NCBI GenBank assembly: GCA_964564415.1
Contig: CAZMAV010000015.1
Coordinates: 58,744 to 122,743, forward strand
Direction: 5' to 3'
DNA: 64,000 nucleotides
DNA from: JALEFZ01 sp964564415
Lineage (GTDB): Bacteria; Bacteroidota; Bacteroidia; J057
Positions 1 through 9,479 of the stretch are shown piece after piece. The number at the start of each line of letters is the position of its first letter. Positions within the stretch are counted from its first letter, which is position 1. Under the pieces are notes generated by a model, which worked only from the letters and a program-made list of their open reading frames with translations, searched no databases and was not told where the DNA came from. Both the position numbers and the translations under genes were made by a program.

Positions 1-552
1 TGTTTCCACAGCTCCGGGAGAGATATTGGTTACTTTGACCCGAGCCCTGAATTCAGCCCTGATACCGTAGCTGATAGCTTTTACTGCATGCTTGGAGGCA
101 CAATAGACTACGGCATTGGGAAAATATCCATGTCCGGCCACAGAATCTATATTGAAAATGTTGCCCTGGTTTTCCAGAAGATGAGGAAGTGCAGCATGAA
201 TGGTATTGAGCACCCCGGTTACATTTACATCCACCATGGTTTTCCACTCATGGATGGGGGCTTCCTCCATAGGCCCGAGATAACCTACCCCGGCATTGTT
301 GACGATGACGTCGAGTTTGTCAAAAATCTCTACACAGCGATCCACGGCCGACTTTACTTCTTTGTAGTTGGTTACGTCAACTTTGGCAAATTCGGCATTT
401 TCCCCAATTTCACTGACCAGTTCGTGAAGGCGCTCTTCTCGACGAGCGAGAAGCATGACCTTGGCTCCTTCTGCAGCCAGGCGTTTGGCAGTCGCTTCAC
501 CGATTCCGCTGCTGGCGCCGGTGATCAGTACAACCTTATCTTGAATAGGCAT
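1..552 (-). CDS. SDR family oxidoreductase (3' end outside window)
   Basis: Partial gene; the N-terminal 184 residues are visible and the C-terminus runs off the left edge. It reads as a classical short-chain dehydrogenase/reductase: the glycine-rich nucleotide-binding motif TGASSGIG near residues 11-18, the NNAG motif near residue 90, and the catalytic Ser (NIDSVAG) followed by YCASK containing the catalytic Tyr and Lys. These proteins use NAD(P)H to interconvert alcohols and carbonyls; the substrate cannot be read from sequence. The ATG at 552 is chosen because the Rossmann strand (KVVLITGASSG) begins right after it, as usual for the family. It lies 34 nt downstream of dxr on the same strand, so co-transcription is likely, but no isoprenoid role follows from that. 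Confidence 0.9.
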   Translation of the reverse strand, partial: MPIQDKVVLITGASSGIGEATAKRLAAEGAKVMLLARREERLHELVSEIGENAEFAKVDVTNYKEVKSAVDRCVEIFDKLDVIVNNAGVGYLGPMEEAPIHEWKTMVDVNVTGVLNTIHAALPHLLENQGNIFNIDSVAGHGYFPNAVVYCASKHAVKAISYGIRAEFRARVKVTNISPGAVET

Positions 553-586
553 AAAATTCTTGTTGAATATTGGAAGCTAGAACCTC

Positions 587-1747
587 CTATGATCCGATTT
601 GTTCCCTTACCCATTCCCTGGAATGCTGATCTGTCAGGAAGAGGTCATCCATGTGGGGGCTTCCGAGAAATTCAATCTTCTCCATGGCAGCTTCGTTGAG
701 ATCACCGATGTCGGTAAAAGTGATCTTTTCCTCCAAAAAGGCCCGGTTGGTGACCTCGTTGGCAGCATTGAGGATACAGCCGGCGTTTCCTCCCTTCTCC
801 ATAGCACGATAAGCCAGGGCAAGGTTTTTGAAGACATTAGAATCGCACTTTTCGAAGGTCAACTGGGGATAATTCAGGAAATCAAAGCGTGGAAAGTCGT
901 TTTTGAGTCTTTCGGGAAAAGCCATGGCATACTGTATGGGGAGCTTCATGTCGGGCAGTCCCATCTGGGCCTTCATAGACCCGTCCTCATACTGGACAAT
1001 GGAGTGGATGATCGACTGGGGATGGACAATGACGTCGATCTGTTCGTCTTCAAGGCCAAACAACCACTTGGCTTCGATGACTTCCAGCCCCTTGTTCATC
1101 ATGGAGGCAGAATCTATGGTTACCTTTGCCCCCATGTCCCAGTTGGGATGCTTGAGGGCCTGCTTGGGCTTGACCTTTTTTAATTGGTCCAAGGAAAAGC
1201 CCCTGAAAGGACCTCCGGAGGCTGTCAGGTATATTTTTTCAATGGCATTTTTTTCCTCACCCACATGTACCTGAAACAAAGCCGAGTGCTCAGAGTCCAC
1301 CGGTATAATGCTGACCCCATGACGCCGGGCCAGTTCGGTAATCATGGCTCCTGCCACCACCAGGGTTTCTTTGTTGGCCAAGGCAATGGTTTTTCCAGCC
1401 CGAATTGCTTCTAGGGTGGGCCTGAGTCCGGCAAATCCTACCAGGGCAGTAAGGACCATGTCTATATCATCTCGGGTCACGGCCTCGGCCAGGCAGTCTT
1501 TTCCCGTGCCGACTTCGATGGGGAGATCACTGAGACCCTCCTTTACCTCTGTGTATTTGGCCTCATTGGCGATGACCACCATGGAGGGATGAAAATTGCG
1601 GGCCTGTCGTATCAAAAGGTCCGCATTGTTGCCAGCTGTAAGAAGGCTCACCTCAAAACGAGAAGGCTGAGCGGCTATGACTTCGAGGGCCTGGGTACCT
1701 ATCGAACCCGTAGAACCCAGGATGGCGATGCGCTTTATTGTAGCCAT
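587..1747 (-). CDS. dxr: 1-deoxy-D-xylulose-5-phosphate reductoisomerase
   Basis: This is the second, committing enzyme of the non-mevalonate (MEP) isoprenoid pathway, converting DXP to 2-C-methyl-D-erythritol 4-phosphate with NADPH and a divalent metal in the cytoplasm. The 386-residue length is normal. Visible hallmarks are the N-terminal NADPH motif GSTGSIG (about residues 11-17), the NKETLV segment, the metal-binding PVDSEHSA motif, the ASGGPFRG loop, and the KVTIDSASMMNKGLEVIEA segment that carries active-site residues. The C-terminal helical domain is complete. It means this organism makes isopentenyl diphosphate by the MEP route. Followed at 34 nt by the SDR gene on the same strand. 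Confidence 0.97.
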   Translation of the reverse strand: MATIKRIAILGSTGSIGTQALEVIAAQPSRFEVSLLTAGNNADLLIRQARNFHPSMVVIANEAKYTEVKEGLSDLPIEVGTGKDCLAEAVTRDDIDMVLTALVGFAGLRPTLEAIRAGKTIALANKETLVVAGAMITELARRHGVSIIPVDSEHSALFQVHVGEEKNAIEKIYLTASGGPFRGFSLDQLKKVKPKQALKHPNWDMGAKVTIDSASMMNKGLEVIEAKWLFGLEDEQIDVIVHPQSIIHSIVQYEDGSMKAQMGLPDMKLPIQYAMAFPERLKNDFPRFDFLNYPQLTFEKCDSNVFKNLALAYRAMEKGGNAGCILNAANEVTNRAFLEEKITFTDIGDLNEAAMEKIEFLGSPHMDDLFLTDQHSREWVREQIGS

Positions 1748-1848
1748 GAAGTTTTTTTGTCAATATACAAATTTGAAGGAAAATCAGGACCTAAGATGGA
1801 GAAGCTTCGATCCTTAGATAAAGGTAGCAGGAGAAGTGGAAGGACTGT

Positions 1849-2268
1849 CTAAAGCCCTTTTTTCTTTTTGCTGATGGCCTCCTGATACCATTCGTCGGTC
1901 AGCTCAATGGCATATTCTACAAACTCTACCATGTCCTCGGGTGGGCCCTCCGATTGGCTGCCATAGGTAAATTCAAAGCCCGTATCAAGGTTCTCTCCTC
2001 CAAGAGCTATGGTGAGGGTAGCAAGTTTGCCTTTGGGGCTGGGTAGGGTGTAACGGCCGGTATTCTGAAGCCATTCTTCCGGCATGGCCTCCAACAGGGT
2101 TTGAAAAAAGGCTTCTTCGCTGTTGCCCATGGCCATTTTTCCTCCCTTCTCATCCCCTGTCCCAATGCGATTAAGGGCACCACTGCGACTCAGCATCAGG
2201 GAGATGAGAATACCTTCCTCTATGGTCCACTTGACTAGGATGCGGTCTATCCCTTGCTTTTCGATCAT
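1849..2268 (-). CDS. Conserved-looking hypothetical protein, 139 aa
   Basis: I do not recognise a family. It is a soluble, mildly acidic protein with no signal peptide or membrane segment. The N-terminal half is predicted alpha/beta; the C-terminal third carries an acidic helix (EDMVEFVEYAIELTDEWYQ) and ends in a lysine run (KKKKG). The ATG at 2268 is the first in frame, but an internal Met (MAMGNSEEAFF, about residue 46) is a possible alternative start, so the N-terminal third is uncertain. It lies about 100 nt upstream of dxr on the same strand and could be co-transcribed with it. Confidence 0.6.
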   Translation of the reverse strand: MIEKQGIDRILVKWTIEEGILISLMLSRSGALNRIGTGDEKGGKMAMGNSEEAFFQTLLEAMPEEWLQNTGRYTLPSPKGKLATLTIALGGENLDTGFEFTYGSQSEGPPEDMVEFVEYAIELTDEWYQEAISKKKKGL

Positions 2269-2308
2269 AGGTCAAACCTAAAGAATCCCTCTCACCAAAG
2301 GAAAAAAA

Positions 2309-2530
2309 TCAATTAAAAATCTGAAGGAGGGAAAATACGACAAGGGCGCTGCCCGAGAGTAGGAAAATAAAGGAAAGGACATAAAACAGAATCGACGGCC
2401 GGCGACAGGCAGGCAAATTCCAGCGCTGAGCGGCACTTAGTGTGATTTCTCCCCTCCACAGACTGTCAAGGCCCAGGTACATGCCCAGACCTCCAGTAAA
2501 GAATACCCACATGATGGTGAAAAAGTCCAT
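2309..2530 (-). CDS. Small two-helix membrane protein, 73 aa
   Basis: Unrecognised small membrane protein. Two hydrophobic stretches, about residues 4-22 and 46-70, are separated by a short polar loop containing a conserved-looking SLWRGEI segment and two adjacent Arg. Both termini are therefore likely on the same side of the membrane. Length, hydrophobic pattern and its place upstream of two same-strand genes (40 nt before the 139-aa gene) support it as real rather than a chance frame. No function can be inferred. Confidence 0.5.
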   Translation of the reverse strand: MDFFTIMWVFFTGGLGMYLGLDSLWRGEITLSAAQRWNLPACRRPSILFYVLSFIFLLSGSALVVFSLLQIFN

Positions 2531-2938
2531 GATTTCTTATCGTTCTTGCCTACAAAAAAGATATAAATGAGATGGTCTCGGGGGTTTGAAGACACTAAAC
2601 AAAAAAACCTTACCGTAGCAAGTAGCTTATATTCTTCAAATATACGAATCCAAAACCTTAAACGGTTTAATTTTTTACAAAAACTATATTAAATTTTTAC
2701 ATTAAAGCCAATACCTGGCTCATAACACTGAGCTAATCCAAATTTCACTTCATTAAGCATTTGGCAATTTTTCTTACGCTTTATTTAATTTTTTTCTCAC
2801 AAAGAAACTTCTTTTATCATTTTCTAAGGCCTCTTCGTATAATGATTTTATAAATTCCATCTTGCCTTCAGACTAGGGACGAATAAAAAGATTAACTTTC
2901 CGCCGTTTTTTCTGAAAATTTTTCAAAAAAATTAGAAA
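2531..2938. other. AT-rich divergent intergenic region
   Basis: 408 nt separating the divergent small membrane protein gene (minus) and the TonB receptor gene (plus). The sequence is strongly A+T-rich with several poly-T and poly-A tracts, as expected for two outward-facing promoters. I see no open frame with coding character, no RNA gene and no strong hairpin. A TATATCTTTTTTG stretch on the minus strand near 2555-2575 loosely resembles the Bacteroidota -7 element but is not a clean match. Confidence 0.5.
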
Positions 2939-5407
2939 ATGAAGCTCAACTACCCTATGATTCTTTGTGTTTTGACCTTCCTTTTGGCGGTAAGCCTGGA
3001 GGCCCAGGCACAAATTCCTACCCAGACCATACGAGGCAAGGTGGTAGACGCCGAGACCAATTTCCCCCTCGAAGGCGTAACCGTAGCCTTGGTCAATGAA
3101 GAAGGCAAGGCAAGGGGAAGCAACACAGATAAAAATGGAGACTACCGCTTTACAGATGTTCCGGTAGGTAGGGTGAAGGTGATTTTTTCCTACATCGGAT
3201 ACCAGACCGCGAACCTGGACAACATCGAAGTCACATCTGCGAAAGAGGTCATTCTCAACCAAAAGATGGAGAGTTCTGCTGTAGAGGCCGAAGAGGTGGA
3301 GATCGTCGCTACCCGCAATGGAGAAGTGAGAAATGAAATGGCTGCTATCTCTGGTCGGGAGTTTTCTGTAGCCGAAACCAACCTCTATGCGGGTTCTCGT
3401 GGCGAACCCGCCCGTATGGCTCGAAACTACGCAGGGGTAGTCTCTGGAGATGACTCCCGAAATGACATCATCGTCCGAGGCAACTCTCCAAACGCCCTGC
3501 TTTGGAGAATGGAAGGAATTAACATCCCCAACCCCAACCACTTTGCCATTCCGGGCACAGGAGGAGGTCCGGTCACCATTCTCAACAATAAGTTTTTGGA
3601 TAACTCCGATTTCTACACCGGAGCCTTTCCTGCTGAGTATGGCAATACGGTAGGAGGAGTATTTGACCTGCGCATGCGCAATGGCAACAATGAAAAGTTT
3701 GAATTCACCGGCCAGCTGGGCCTTCTGGGTACCGAATTGACCGCCGAAGGTCCCATTTCAAAAGAAAGTGGCTCCTCCTTTTTGGTCATGTACCGCTACT
3801 CTACCCTTTCCCTGTTTCAATTTTTGGAACTTGACCTGGGTACCGAAGCCATTCCCAATTACCAGGATGGGGCTTTTCGCTTCAATTTCCCTCAAAAAAA
3901 TGGAGCCCAGCTATCTTTTTGGGGAATGGGAGGACTTAGCAACATCGATATTGTCCTGAGCGAGGATGTGGCTCCTCCCGAGGAAATCGACATCTTTACC
4001 GATAACCAGGACAGAGACCAATATTTCACCTCCAATACCGGAGTGGTAGGCCTGACCTACACCTATCCAATCAACATCAACACCTACCTGAAGGCAGGTT
4101 TGGGAGCTTCCCGCCAATTCAACGACACCTATCATGAACAAATCTACCGGGTCCTGGGCAATGACGGCTTCTACATCCCAGATTCCCTGCAGTTGACCCC
4201 TATCCTAAACTACAGTTTTGATGAGATCAAGTATTCTGCCTTTGCTAAGTACAGCAAAAAGATCAGCCGCAAGCACATCATCAACGCCGGATTTAACTTC
4301 GATATCTTCGACTTGAGATTTACCGATAGCGTAAGGATCGTAAATCCTCAAGCTCAGGGCCCTCCGGGCTTTTCTCCCTGGACCGTCCGCTGGCAGGGTG
4401 ATGCCATCGCCCCCCTTTTTCAGCCCTATCTGCAGTACAAATTCAAGCCCAATGAAAGATTTCAGCTTATCGCCGGGCTCTCTGCCCTCTATTTTGGATT
4501 GAATGACTCCTCGCTTTCTCCCATCGAACCTCGCCTGGGCATGAACTACGAGCTCGGGGAGAAATCCAAACTCAGCTTTGGAGCAGGACTTCACTCCCAA
4601 ATTCAAAATACCTACCTCTACTTTTATGGCAGGCCCACACCCAACAATGATGGAGACCTCGTGGACGAGTATAACAGGGATATGGGCCTGACAAGAAGTG
4701 CCCATTTCGTGCTGGGATATGACTTTTTACCCAACAAATTCATGCGCTTCCGTTCGGAAATTTATTATCAGCACCTCTTCAATATTCCTGTTTCCCAGAC
4801 ACCTTCCTCTTTTTCTCTGGTCAATGCCGGTTCGGGATTCTCCAGACTTTTCCCCGGTTCCTTGGTCAATGAAGGAACAGGGCGCAACTATGGGATAGAG
4901 GTTTCTTTGGAGAGATTTTTTGCCGGTGGCTATTACTTCCTCATGACGGGGTCCCTTTTCGATTCCAAGTATAGGGGTAGCGATGGAGTTTTGAGAAACA
5001 CCACCTTCAATGGTAATTATCAGGCCAATATTGTGGCGGCTAAGGAGATCAAGTTGGGCGATAGGGGCTCGCTCACCCTGGGAGCCAAGGCAGTTACCGT
5101 AGGAGGTCGATGGTTTGGTCCAGTAGACCGGGAAGCCAGCGCTGAACTTTTGGAGATCGTCTTTGTGGACTCCACGTTCAATACTCAGCGCTTCCAGCCC
5201 TACTTTCGGGCGGATATGAACGCCACCCTGGCCATCAACCGCGACAAGGTAACGCACAAATTGGGGGTGGACCTGATCAATATTCCTGCAATTTTTGGTT
5301 TTCAAAATATCCTGACCTTGACCTATGTCCCCGAAGCCGATGATCCTATCCGGGAAGAATACAACCTGGGCTTTTTTCCAATTTTCTATTATAGGGTAGA
5401 TTTTTAA
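2939..5407 (+). CDS. TonB-dependent outer-membrane receptor with CarboxypepD_reg-like N-terminus
   Basis: 822-residue outer-membrane transporter expected to import a substrate with energy from TonB-ExbBD. A signal peptide (about 1-24, ending AQAQ) is followed by a carboxypeptidase-regulatory-like Ig fold (about 28-110; starts IRGKVVDAETNFPLEGV, includes the FSYIGYQT motif), a plug domain (about 120-240; IIVRGNSPNALLWRMEGI), and a 22-strand-type barrel ending in aromatic Phe (YYRVDF). The organisation is CirA-like rather than SusC-like: it is shorter than SusC and there is no SusD gene next to it. The substrate is unknown. Monocistronic, with a convergent CoA-transferase gene 49 nt downstream. 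Confidence 0.93.
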   Translation: MKLNYPMILCVLTFLLAVSLEAQAQIPTQTIRGKVVDAETNFPLEGVTVALVNEEGKARGSNTDKNGDYRFTDVPVGRVKVIFSYIGYQTANLDNIEVTSAKEVILNQKMESSAVEAEEVEIVATRNGEVRNEMAAISGREFSVAETNLYAGSRGEPARMARNYAGVVSGDDSRNDIIVRGNSPNALLWRMEGINIPNPNHFAIPGTGGGPVTILNNKFLDNSDFYTGAFPAEYGNTVGGVFDLRMRNGNNEKFEFTGQLGLLGTELTAEGPISKESGSSFLVMYRYSTLSLFQFLELDLGTEAIPNYQDGAFRFNFPQKNGAQLSFWGMGGLSNIDIVLSEDVAPPEEIDIFTDNQDRDQYFTSNTGVVGLTYTYPININTYLKAGLGASRQFNDTYHEQIYRVLGNDGFYIPDSLQLTPILNYSFDEIKYSAFAKYSKKISRKHIINAGFNFDIFDLRFTDSVRIVNPQAQGPPGFSPWTVRWQGDAIAPLFQPYLQYKFKPNERFQLIAGLSALYFGLNDSSLSPIEPRLGMNYELGEKSKLSFGAGLHSQIQNTYLYFYGRPTPNNDGDLVDEYNRDMGLTRSAHFVLGYDFLPNKFMRFRSEIYYQHLFNIPVSQTPSSFSLVNAGSGFSRLFPGSLVNEGTGRNYGIEVSLERFFAGGYYFLMTGSLFDSKYRGSDGVLRNTTFNGNYQANIVAAKEIKLGDRGSLTLGAKAVTVGGRWFGPVDREASAELLEIVFVDSTFNTQRFQPYFRADMNATLAINRDKVTHKLGVDLINIPAIFGFQNILTLTYVPEADDPIREEYNLGFFPIFYYRVDF

Positions 5408-5456
5408 TGCTCACCAAGGGATTAAAGAGGATCAGCTAAATGACCTCCAGCAAGCC

Positions 5457-6569
5457 CTAAGCAAAATCCTTCCTGACCTCCTCCCCATGTTCATTGAAGT
5501 GGGGAGGAGGCAGTAATTGAAGGGTCTGGGGAAGAAAAACAGCACTGCGCAGTCCCCTGAGCCTTTCCTGCCTGTAGATCAATTTTTTTGCCTGAGTCTG
5601 ATCAAAAACTTCTTCCATGGAATGGCTAGGCCCTGCGGGAATGCCTTTCTGCTCCAGACGATCAAGAAGAAAGTCCCGCTGGTAGGCCCTGATTCGCTCA
5701 GTCAGTACTGATTTAATTTTCTCCCTCTCTCCTACCCTGCCTTTGTTTCTCCGCCAATTTTCACGAATGTCCACCCCAAGTATCTCACAGAGACCTTCAA
5801 ATTGGCGGTCATTGCCTACAGCAAGAATTAGTTTTTTTCCATCTGAAGTGTGAAACATCGTCCCATAGGGAACAATGTTGGGATGGTCAGAACCCTTGGC
5901 ATCAGGGATAATTCGTCCCATGAGCCAATTGTTAGCCTGATTGACAAGGGCAGAAATGCCGGATTCCAGCAAGGAAACAGACACCCGCTGTCCCTGACCC
6001 GTCTGAAGTTTACGGATATAGGCCAATAGCAGAGCCTCTTTCAACTGATGGGCTGCCAGGACATCCATCAAGGCTACTGGCATCTTGTAGGTATTTTCCC
6101 CTTCCCCATTTATGTAGGTAAAACCTGCTTCTCCTTGTATAATGGCGTCAAAAGCTGCTTTTTCCACCTCCTCTCCATAGCCGTTGACTTCGGCACAGAT
6201 CAGGCCAGGTTGAAGTTCCATTAAGTACTCGCTCTCAACCCCCAATTTGTTGGCTTTACCGGGAATAAAGCTGGAAATCACAAAATCAGAAGCCTTGACG
6301 ATGCGATAAAGCAAGCTTCGATCGGCTTCATCTTTAAGGTCTAGCCCTATAGACTTCTTCCCCCAGTTGACCGAACAAAAATAGGCAGATCGATCTTCTT
6401 CCTCCGCCTCTACGGACAACTTCCAGCCTCGGGTCACATCCCCCTGGGTCTGACTGTTTTCCACTTTGATGACCTCTGCTCCCAATTCTGCCATAAACAT
6501 ACCCACAGAAGGACCTGCCAAGACCGAAGCTAATTCGACCACCCGCCTGCCCTTGAATGTATCTTCCAT
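5457..6569 (-). CDS. CaiB/BaiF family (class III) CoA transferase
   Basis: 370-residue family III CoA transferase, moving CoA between acyl-CoA and a free carboxylate through an aspartyl-CoA anhydride intermediate. Family features seen: the N-terminal ELASVLAGPSVGMFMAELGA and EVIKVE segments, the LDLK element, and the AFDAIIQGEAG segment whose Asp aligns with the nucleophile. The C-terminal region (IPAGPSHSMEEVF) is typical as well. It is slightly shorter than the usual 400 residues. Substrates cannot be assigned; family members act on carnitine, formate/oxalate, alpha-methylacyl and dicarboxylic CoA esters. It starts 9 nt after the stop of the upstream TPR lipoprotein gene, so the two are probably co-transcribed with tilS. 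Confidence 0.9.
   Translation of the reverse strand: MEDTFKGRRVVELASVLAGPSVGMFMAELGAEVIKVENSQTQGDVTRGWKLSVEAEEEDRSAYFCSVNWGKKSIGLDLKDEADRSLLYRIVKASDFVISSFIPGKANKLGVESEYLMELQPGLICAEVNGYGEEVEKAAFDAIIQGEAGFTYINGEGENTYKMPVALMDVLAAHQLKEALLLAYIRKLQTGQGQRVSVSLLESGISALVNQANNWLMGRIIPDAKGSDHPNIVPYGTMFHTSDGKKLILAVGNDRQFEGLCEILGVDIRENWRRNKGRVGEREKIKSVLTERIRAYQRDFLLDRLEQKGIPAGPSHSMEEVFDQTQAKKLIYRQERLRGLRSAVFLPQTLQLLPPPHFNEHGEEVRKDFA
5477..5510. repeat. Perfect 11-bp GC-rich inverted repeat at the end of the CoA-transferase gene
   Basis: The arms at 5477-5487 and 5500-5510 (CCTCCTCCCCA / TGGGGAGGAGG) pair perfectly around a 12-nt loop. It sits inside the last codons of the CoA-transferase gene and downstream of the convergent TonB receptor gene, so it could terminate receptor transcription. 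There is no T-run on either side, so it is not a canonical intrinsic terminator. Confidence 0.4.
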
Positions 6570-6578
6570 AAGCGATCC

Positions 6579-7679
6579 TTATTTAAGGCGAGCTTTCACA
6601 TCTTTTACCGCTTCTTCAAAGCCTTCTCCCTCAGGTCTGAGTCGGTAAGCTTCCTGGTAGTGGGTGAGGGCTGAGGACAGATCTCCCGTACCTTCATAGA
6701 TGGATCCCAACATAAAGTGTCCCGGCGCATACCCTGGCCGGAGTTCTACGGTCTTGCGAAAATCCTCCAGGGCCTCGCCGATCCGCTGCCTCCCGTCAAA
6801 ATAAGCCATACCCCGGGCATAATAGGCCAGGGCAAAGTCAGGGTCATTGTCTACGGCAATGGTAAAATGTAAAATCGCCTCATTGAGGGCAGTGGCATAT
6901 CCCTCCAGATCATTGCCGTTTTTAAAGCGCTGAGCCCTTCTCAATTGATAGTTTCCCTCATTATAATTTCCAAGCGGATGCCCCAACTGATTTCTCAGCA
7001 ACTGATCGTTGTATTTCATGGCCTCCCACTCATTGCGATGATAGGAGAGATAGGTCTCATGAAGGCGGAGCAGGGCTTTGTCAAAGGTAGAATCAATCTC
7101 CAAAGACGATAGATAGTATTTCTTGGCCTGGGTGTAATTTTCTCGGCTTTCTTCCAAAAAGCCCTTGGCAAAGGGGTAGAGGGCTTGGTCGGGACCGTAT
7201 TTTGCAGCTTCCTCGTACTGTGTGAGTGCTTTGTCATATTTCTCCTGAAAAAAATAGATCTGACCCAATTGGTAAAAAACCTCCGGATTTTGAGAACCCA
7301 AATCCCTGGCTCTCAGATAGGCCCTCTTGGCTGCAGCCGTATCTTCCCCCACAGAAGACAAAAAACCCTTCCAGTAATACAGATCCGGGCCTTTATCATA
7401 CAGACGAATAGCCCTATCTATGTCCTCTAGAGATCGATCCAGGCTGTCCATGGCATAATAGAGTTCTGAACGGTCCTGGTAAAGGGAATAATCCTCAGGA
7501 TCTTTCTGAATTTGCTTTTGAAGAGACTCCAGGACTACCTGAGGGTTTTTTCTAAGGCTGTCGAGTTGGCGGCTGTCTACCGCTTGACTGGAATTTTGCA
7601 CAGTTTCTCCTCCACAGGCCAGGAAAGATGGAATAGAAAGGAGCAGTCCCAATATAATAATCAAGGTTTTCAGCTTCAT
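6579..7679 (-). CDS. TPR-repeat lipoprotein
   Basis: 366-residue exported lipoprotein. The N-terminus has a signal sequence ending in a lipobox (FLAC, Cys about residue 22) followed by GGE. The rest is a solenoid of about eight tetratricopeptide repeats (for example ALTQYEEAAKYGPDQAL, SALTHYQEAYRLRPEGE), which serve as protein-protein interaction surfaces. It therefore probably acts as a membrane-anchored scaffold facing the periplasm; the partner is unknown. It lies 27 nt downstream of tilS and 9 nt upstream of the CoA-transferase gene on the same strand, giving a likely three-gene transcript without an obvious functional theme. Confidence 0.88.
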   Translation of the reverse strand: MKLKTLIIILGLLLSIPSFLACGGETVQNSSQAVDSRQLDSLRKNPQVVLESLQKQIQKDPEDYSLYQDRSELYYAMDSLDRSLEDIDRAIRLYDKGPDLYYWKGFLSSVGEDTAAAKRAYLRARDLGSQNPEVFYQLGQIYFFQEKYDKALTQYEEAAKYGPDQALYPFAKGFLEESRENYTQAKKYYLSSLEIDSTFDKALLRLHETYLSYHRNEWEAMKYNDQLLRNQLGHPLGNYNEGNYQLRRAQRFKNGNDLEGYATALNEAILHFTIAVDNDPDFALAYYARGMAYFDGRQRIGEALEDFRKTVELRPGYAPGHFMLGSIYEGTGDLSSALTHYQEAYRLRPEGEGFEEAVKDVKARLK

Positions 7680-7706
7680 AAGGTTAAATTAAGGCAGATA
7701 TTCCGC

Positions 7707-9095
7707 TTACTCCAGCGGAGAGACCGGCTCTTCACTTTCCCTAAAGGTAATTCGCAGGACGTGCCAGGTATCCTCGGTGATTTTTACCATCTCGGAAAGC
7801 CTGAAGTCCGACAGGCAGATGATTTTTTGTTGATCTTCAATCACGATTGCCCTCTCCTTCTGGATGGGATTGTACTTTTCATCAATAAAGATATCGCTGA
7901 GCTTTTTGGTTTGATTCATGCCAAAGGGCATCATCCGGTCTCCCAGTTTCCAGCTTCGAATGGTGATCGGCCATTTAATTTCGTCTGCATCGAGAAAGAA
8001 ATCATTCTCTCTCCCAAATGAAACCTTACCCTCGTGGTAAGAAAGCCGCACCTCTTTGCCGAGCCAGTTGTAGACCAATTCTTCCTCCGGCAGGTCATCC
8101 ACCTTGATGATCTCATGAGCCAGTTGATCTTCCTCAGCGTAGGCAATGCCCTCGCGTGTGCGGTAGATCCTGCCCTGCTGCCATTCCACAAACTTTCCTG
8201 AGGAAGACTGTATCAGCCTGAGGGCTTGCTGCACCGAGTGGCCGTGTATGCCCCATTTGGTGAGCACTTCTGCCACCAGGATGGGTAGAAATTCCTCCGG
8301 AAAACGCTCCAAAAAACGCGTCCAGTCCAGGGTGGCACCCCTCGAATTTTGCTCCACCATCTTTGGATACATTTTATTGATCTGATGGGATATAAAGCTC
8401 TCTTGCAGGTGATACCATTGATAGATCCGCGACATTTGCTTGGTCAAAGAAGGATTGATATCCCTGATGTAAGGCACCAGCTGATTCCGAATCTGATTCC
8501 TTACATAGTCGTTTTTCAGGTTGCTAAGATCGACCCTATAGGTCAATTCCATTTGGTCGCAAACTTCCAGGATCTCCTCCTTGGTGAAGGTTAAGAATGG
8601 GCGGAGATAGTGCTCCCTACGCTCAGGGATTCCCTTCAGGATAGATATGCTATTGCCGCGAAACAAATGAAAGAGGAGCGTTTCTACCTGATCGTCTCCA
8701 TGATGAGCCGTTAGACAAAATTTGTAGTCGTGAAGTTCCATCAATTCTTCGAAAAAGTTGTACCGGATATCCCTGGCCTTCTCCTGTACAGAGGTAAAGG
8801 GATCGTCCTTAACTTCCTCCTGGGTAGCCAAATGTACATGGACCACATATCCCAAATTCCTCCCTATCTTTTCGACCAGGGCCTGATCCTGATCCGACTC
8901 CTCTCCTCTAAGCTGGTAATTGACATGGGCAAGGGCAATTTCAGCATCCATCTGCTTCATAAGATGTGCCAATAAGACAGAGTCAGGCCCCCCACTGATG
9001 GCCATCAGGAATTTATGCTGCTGAATGTCTATTTCATGCTGCTCGAACCACTGCTGAAGGTGCTGGACAGAGGGTAAAGAAGGGTCCATCGACAA
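7707..9095 (-). CDS. tilS: tRNA(Ile)-lysidine synthetase
   Basis: 462-residue cytoplasmic enzyme that converts C34 of the CAU-anticodon tRNA-Ile to lysidine with ATP and lysine, switching decoding from Met to Ile; it is generally essential. The PP-loop motif SGGPDSVLL is at about residues 30-38, followed by ALAHVNYQLRGEESDQD and the TAHHGDDQVETLLFHLFRG segment typical of the N-terminal ATPase domain. The region after about residue 210 corresponds to the TilS substrate-binding and C-terminal domains, including the GDRMMPFGMNQTKKLSDIFID stretch characteristic of TilS-C. Length and domain order are normal. First gene of a probable operon with the TPR lipoprotein and CoA transferase. Confidence 0.96.
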   Translation of the reverse strand: MSMDPSLPSVQHLQQWFEQHEIDIQQHKFLMAISGGPDSVLLAHLMKQMDAEIALAHVNYQLRGEESDQDQALVEKIGRNLGYVVHVHLATQEEVKDDPFTSVQEKARDIRYNFFEELMELHDYKFCLTAHHGDDQVETLLFHLFRGNSISILKGIPERREHYLRPFLTFTKEEILEVCDQMELTYRVDLSNLKNDYVRNQIRNQLVPYIRDINPSLTKQMSRIYQWYHLQESFISHQINKMYPKMVEQNSRGATLDWTRFLERFPEEFLPILVAEVLTKWGIHGHSVQQALRLIQSSSGKFVEWQQGRIYRTREGIAYAEEDQLAHEIIKVDDLPEEELVYNWLGKEVRLSYHEGKVSFGRENDFFLDADEIKWPITIRSWKLGDRMMPFGMNQTKKLSDIFIDEKYNPIQKERAIVIEDQQKIICLSDFRLSEMVKITEDTWHVLRITFRESEEPVSPLE

Positions 9096-9479
9096 AAAAA
9101 TTATTCACTATTTAATCCAAGCCAAATACAGGCCCCAGGCCCATGTCAGGGTCTGTCTACCAACACAAATATGACTTTAAATCGTTATCTGACAAAATTC
9201 TTACATGAAACCTTGTCTTTTTATTTTCGTCCTTAATAATTATCAAACAGAATATATAAATTTCACTTTAAAGAATTTGCCACCACAAAAGTAATTGTGT
9301 CTTTTCAAGGATGAACCCAAGACCTAAACCAACCGTTGATCCGATAAAAAGGCCTTTCAAACAGGTTTTTTGAGGCTTTATTCGATTTGATCCTACATAT
9401 GGGGGAATAGTTCGTTTATTGGAATGATAGTTGACAGTATTCCGTAAATCTTTATTGCTTTTCAGAAATTGCTTTAGCC
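9096..9479. other. Divergent intergenic region without genes
   Basis: 384 nt between the divergent tilS operon and the 221-aa secreted protein gene. It is A+T-rich and must hold two outward-facing promoters. A short CACAA-N6-TTGTG dyad lies at 9284-9299; its role is unknown. No coding frame, RNA gene or terminator is convincing here. Confidence 0.5.

Noticed and set aside
2873..3541. 222-codon minus-strand frame opposite the first TonB receptor
   Set aside because: Shadow of the signal peptide, regulatory-like and plug regions of the receptor.
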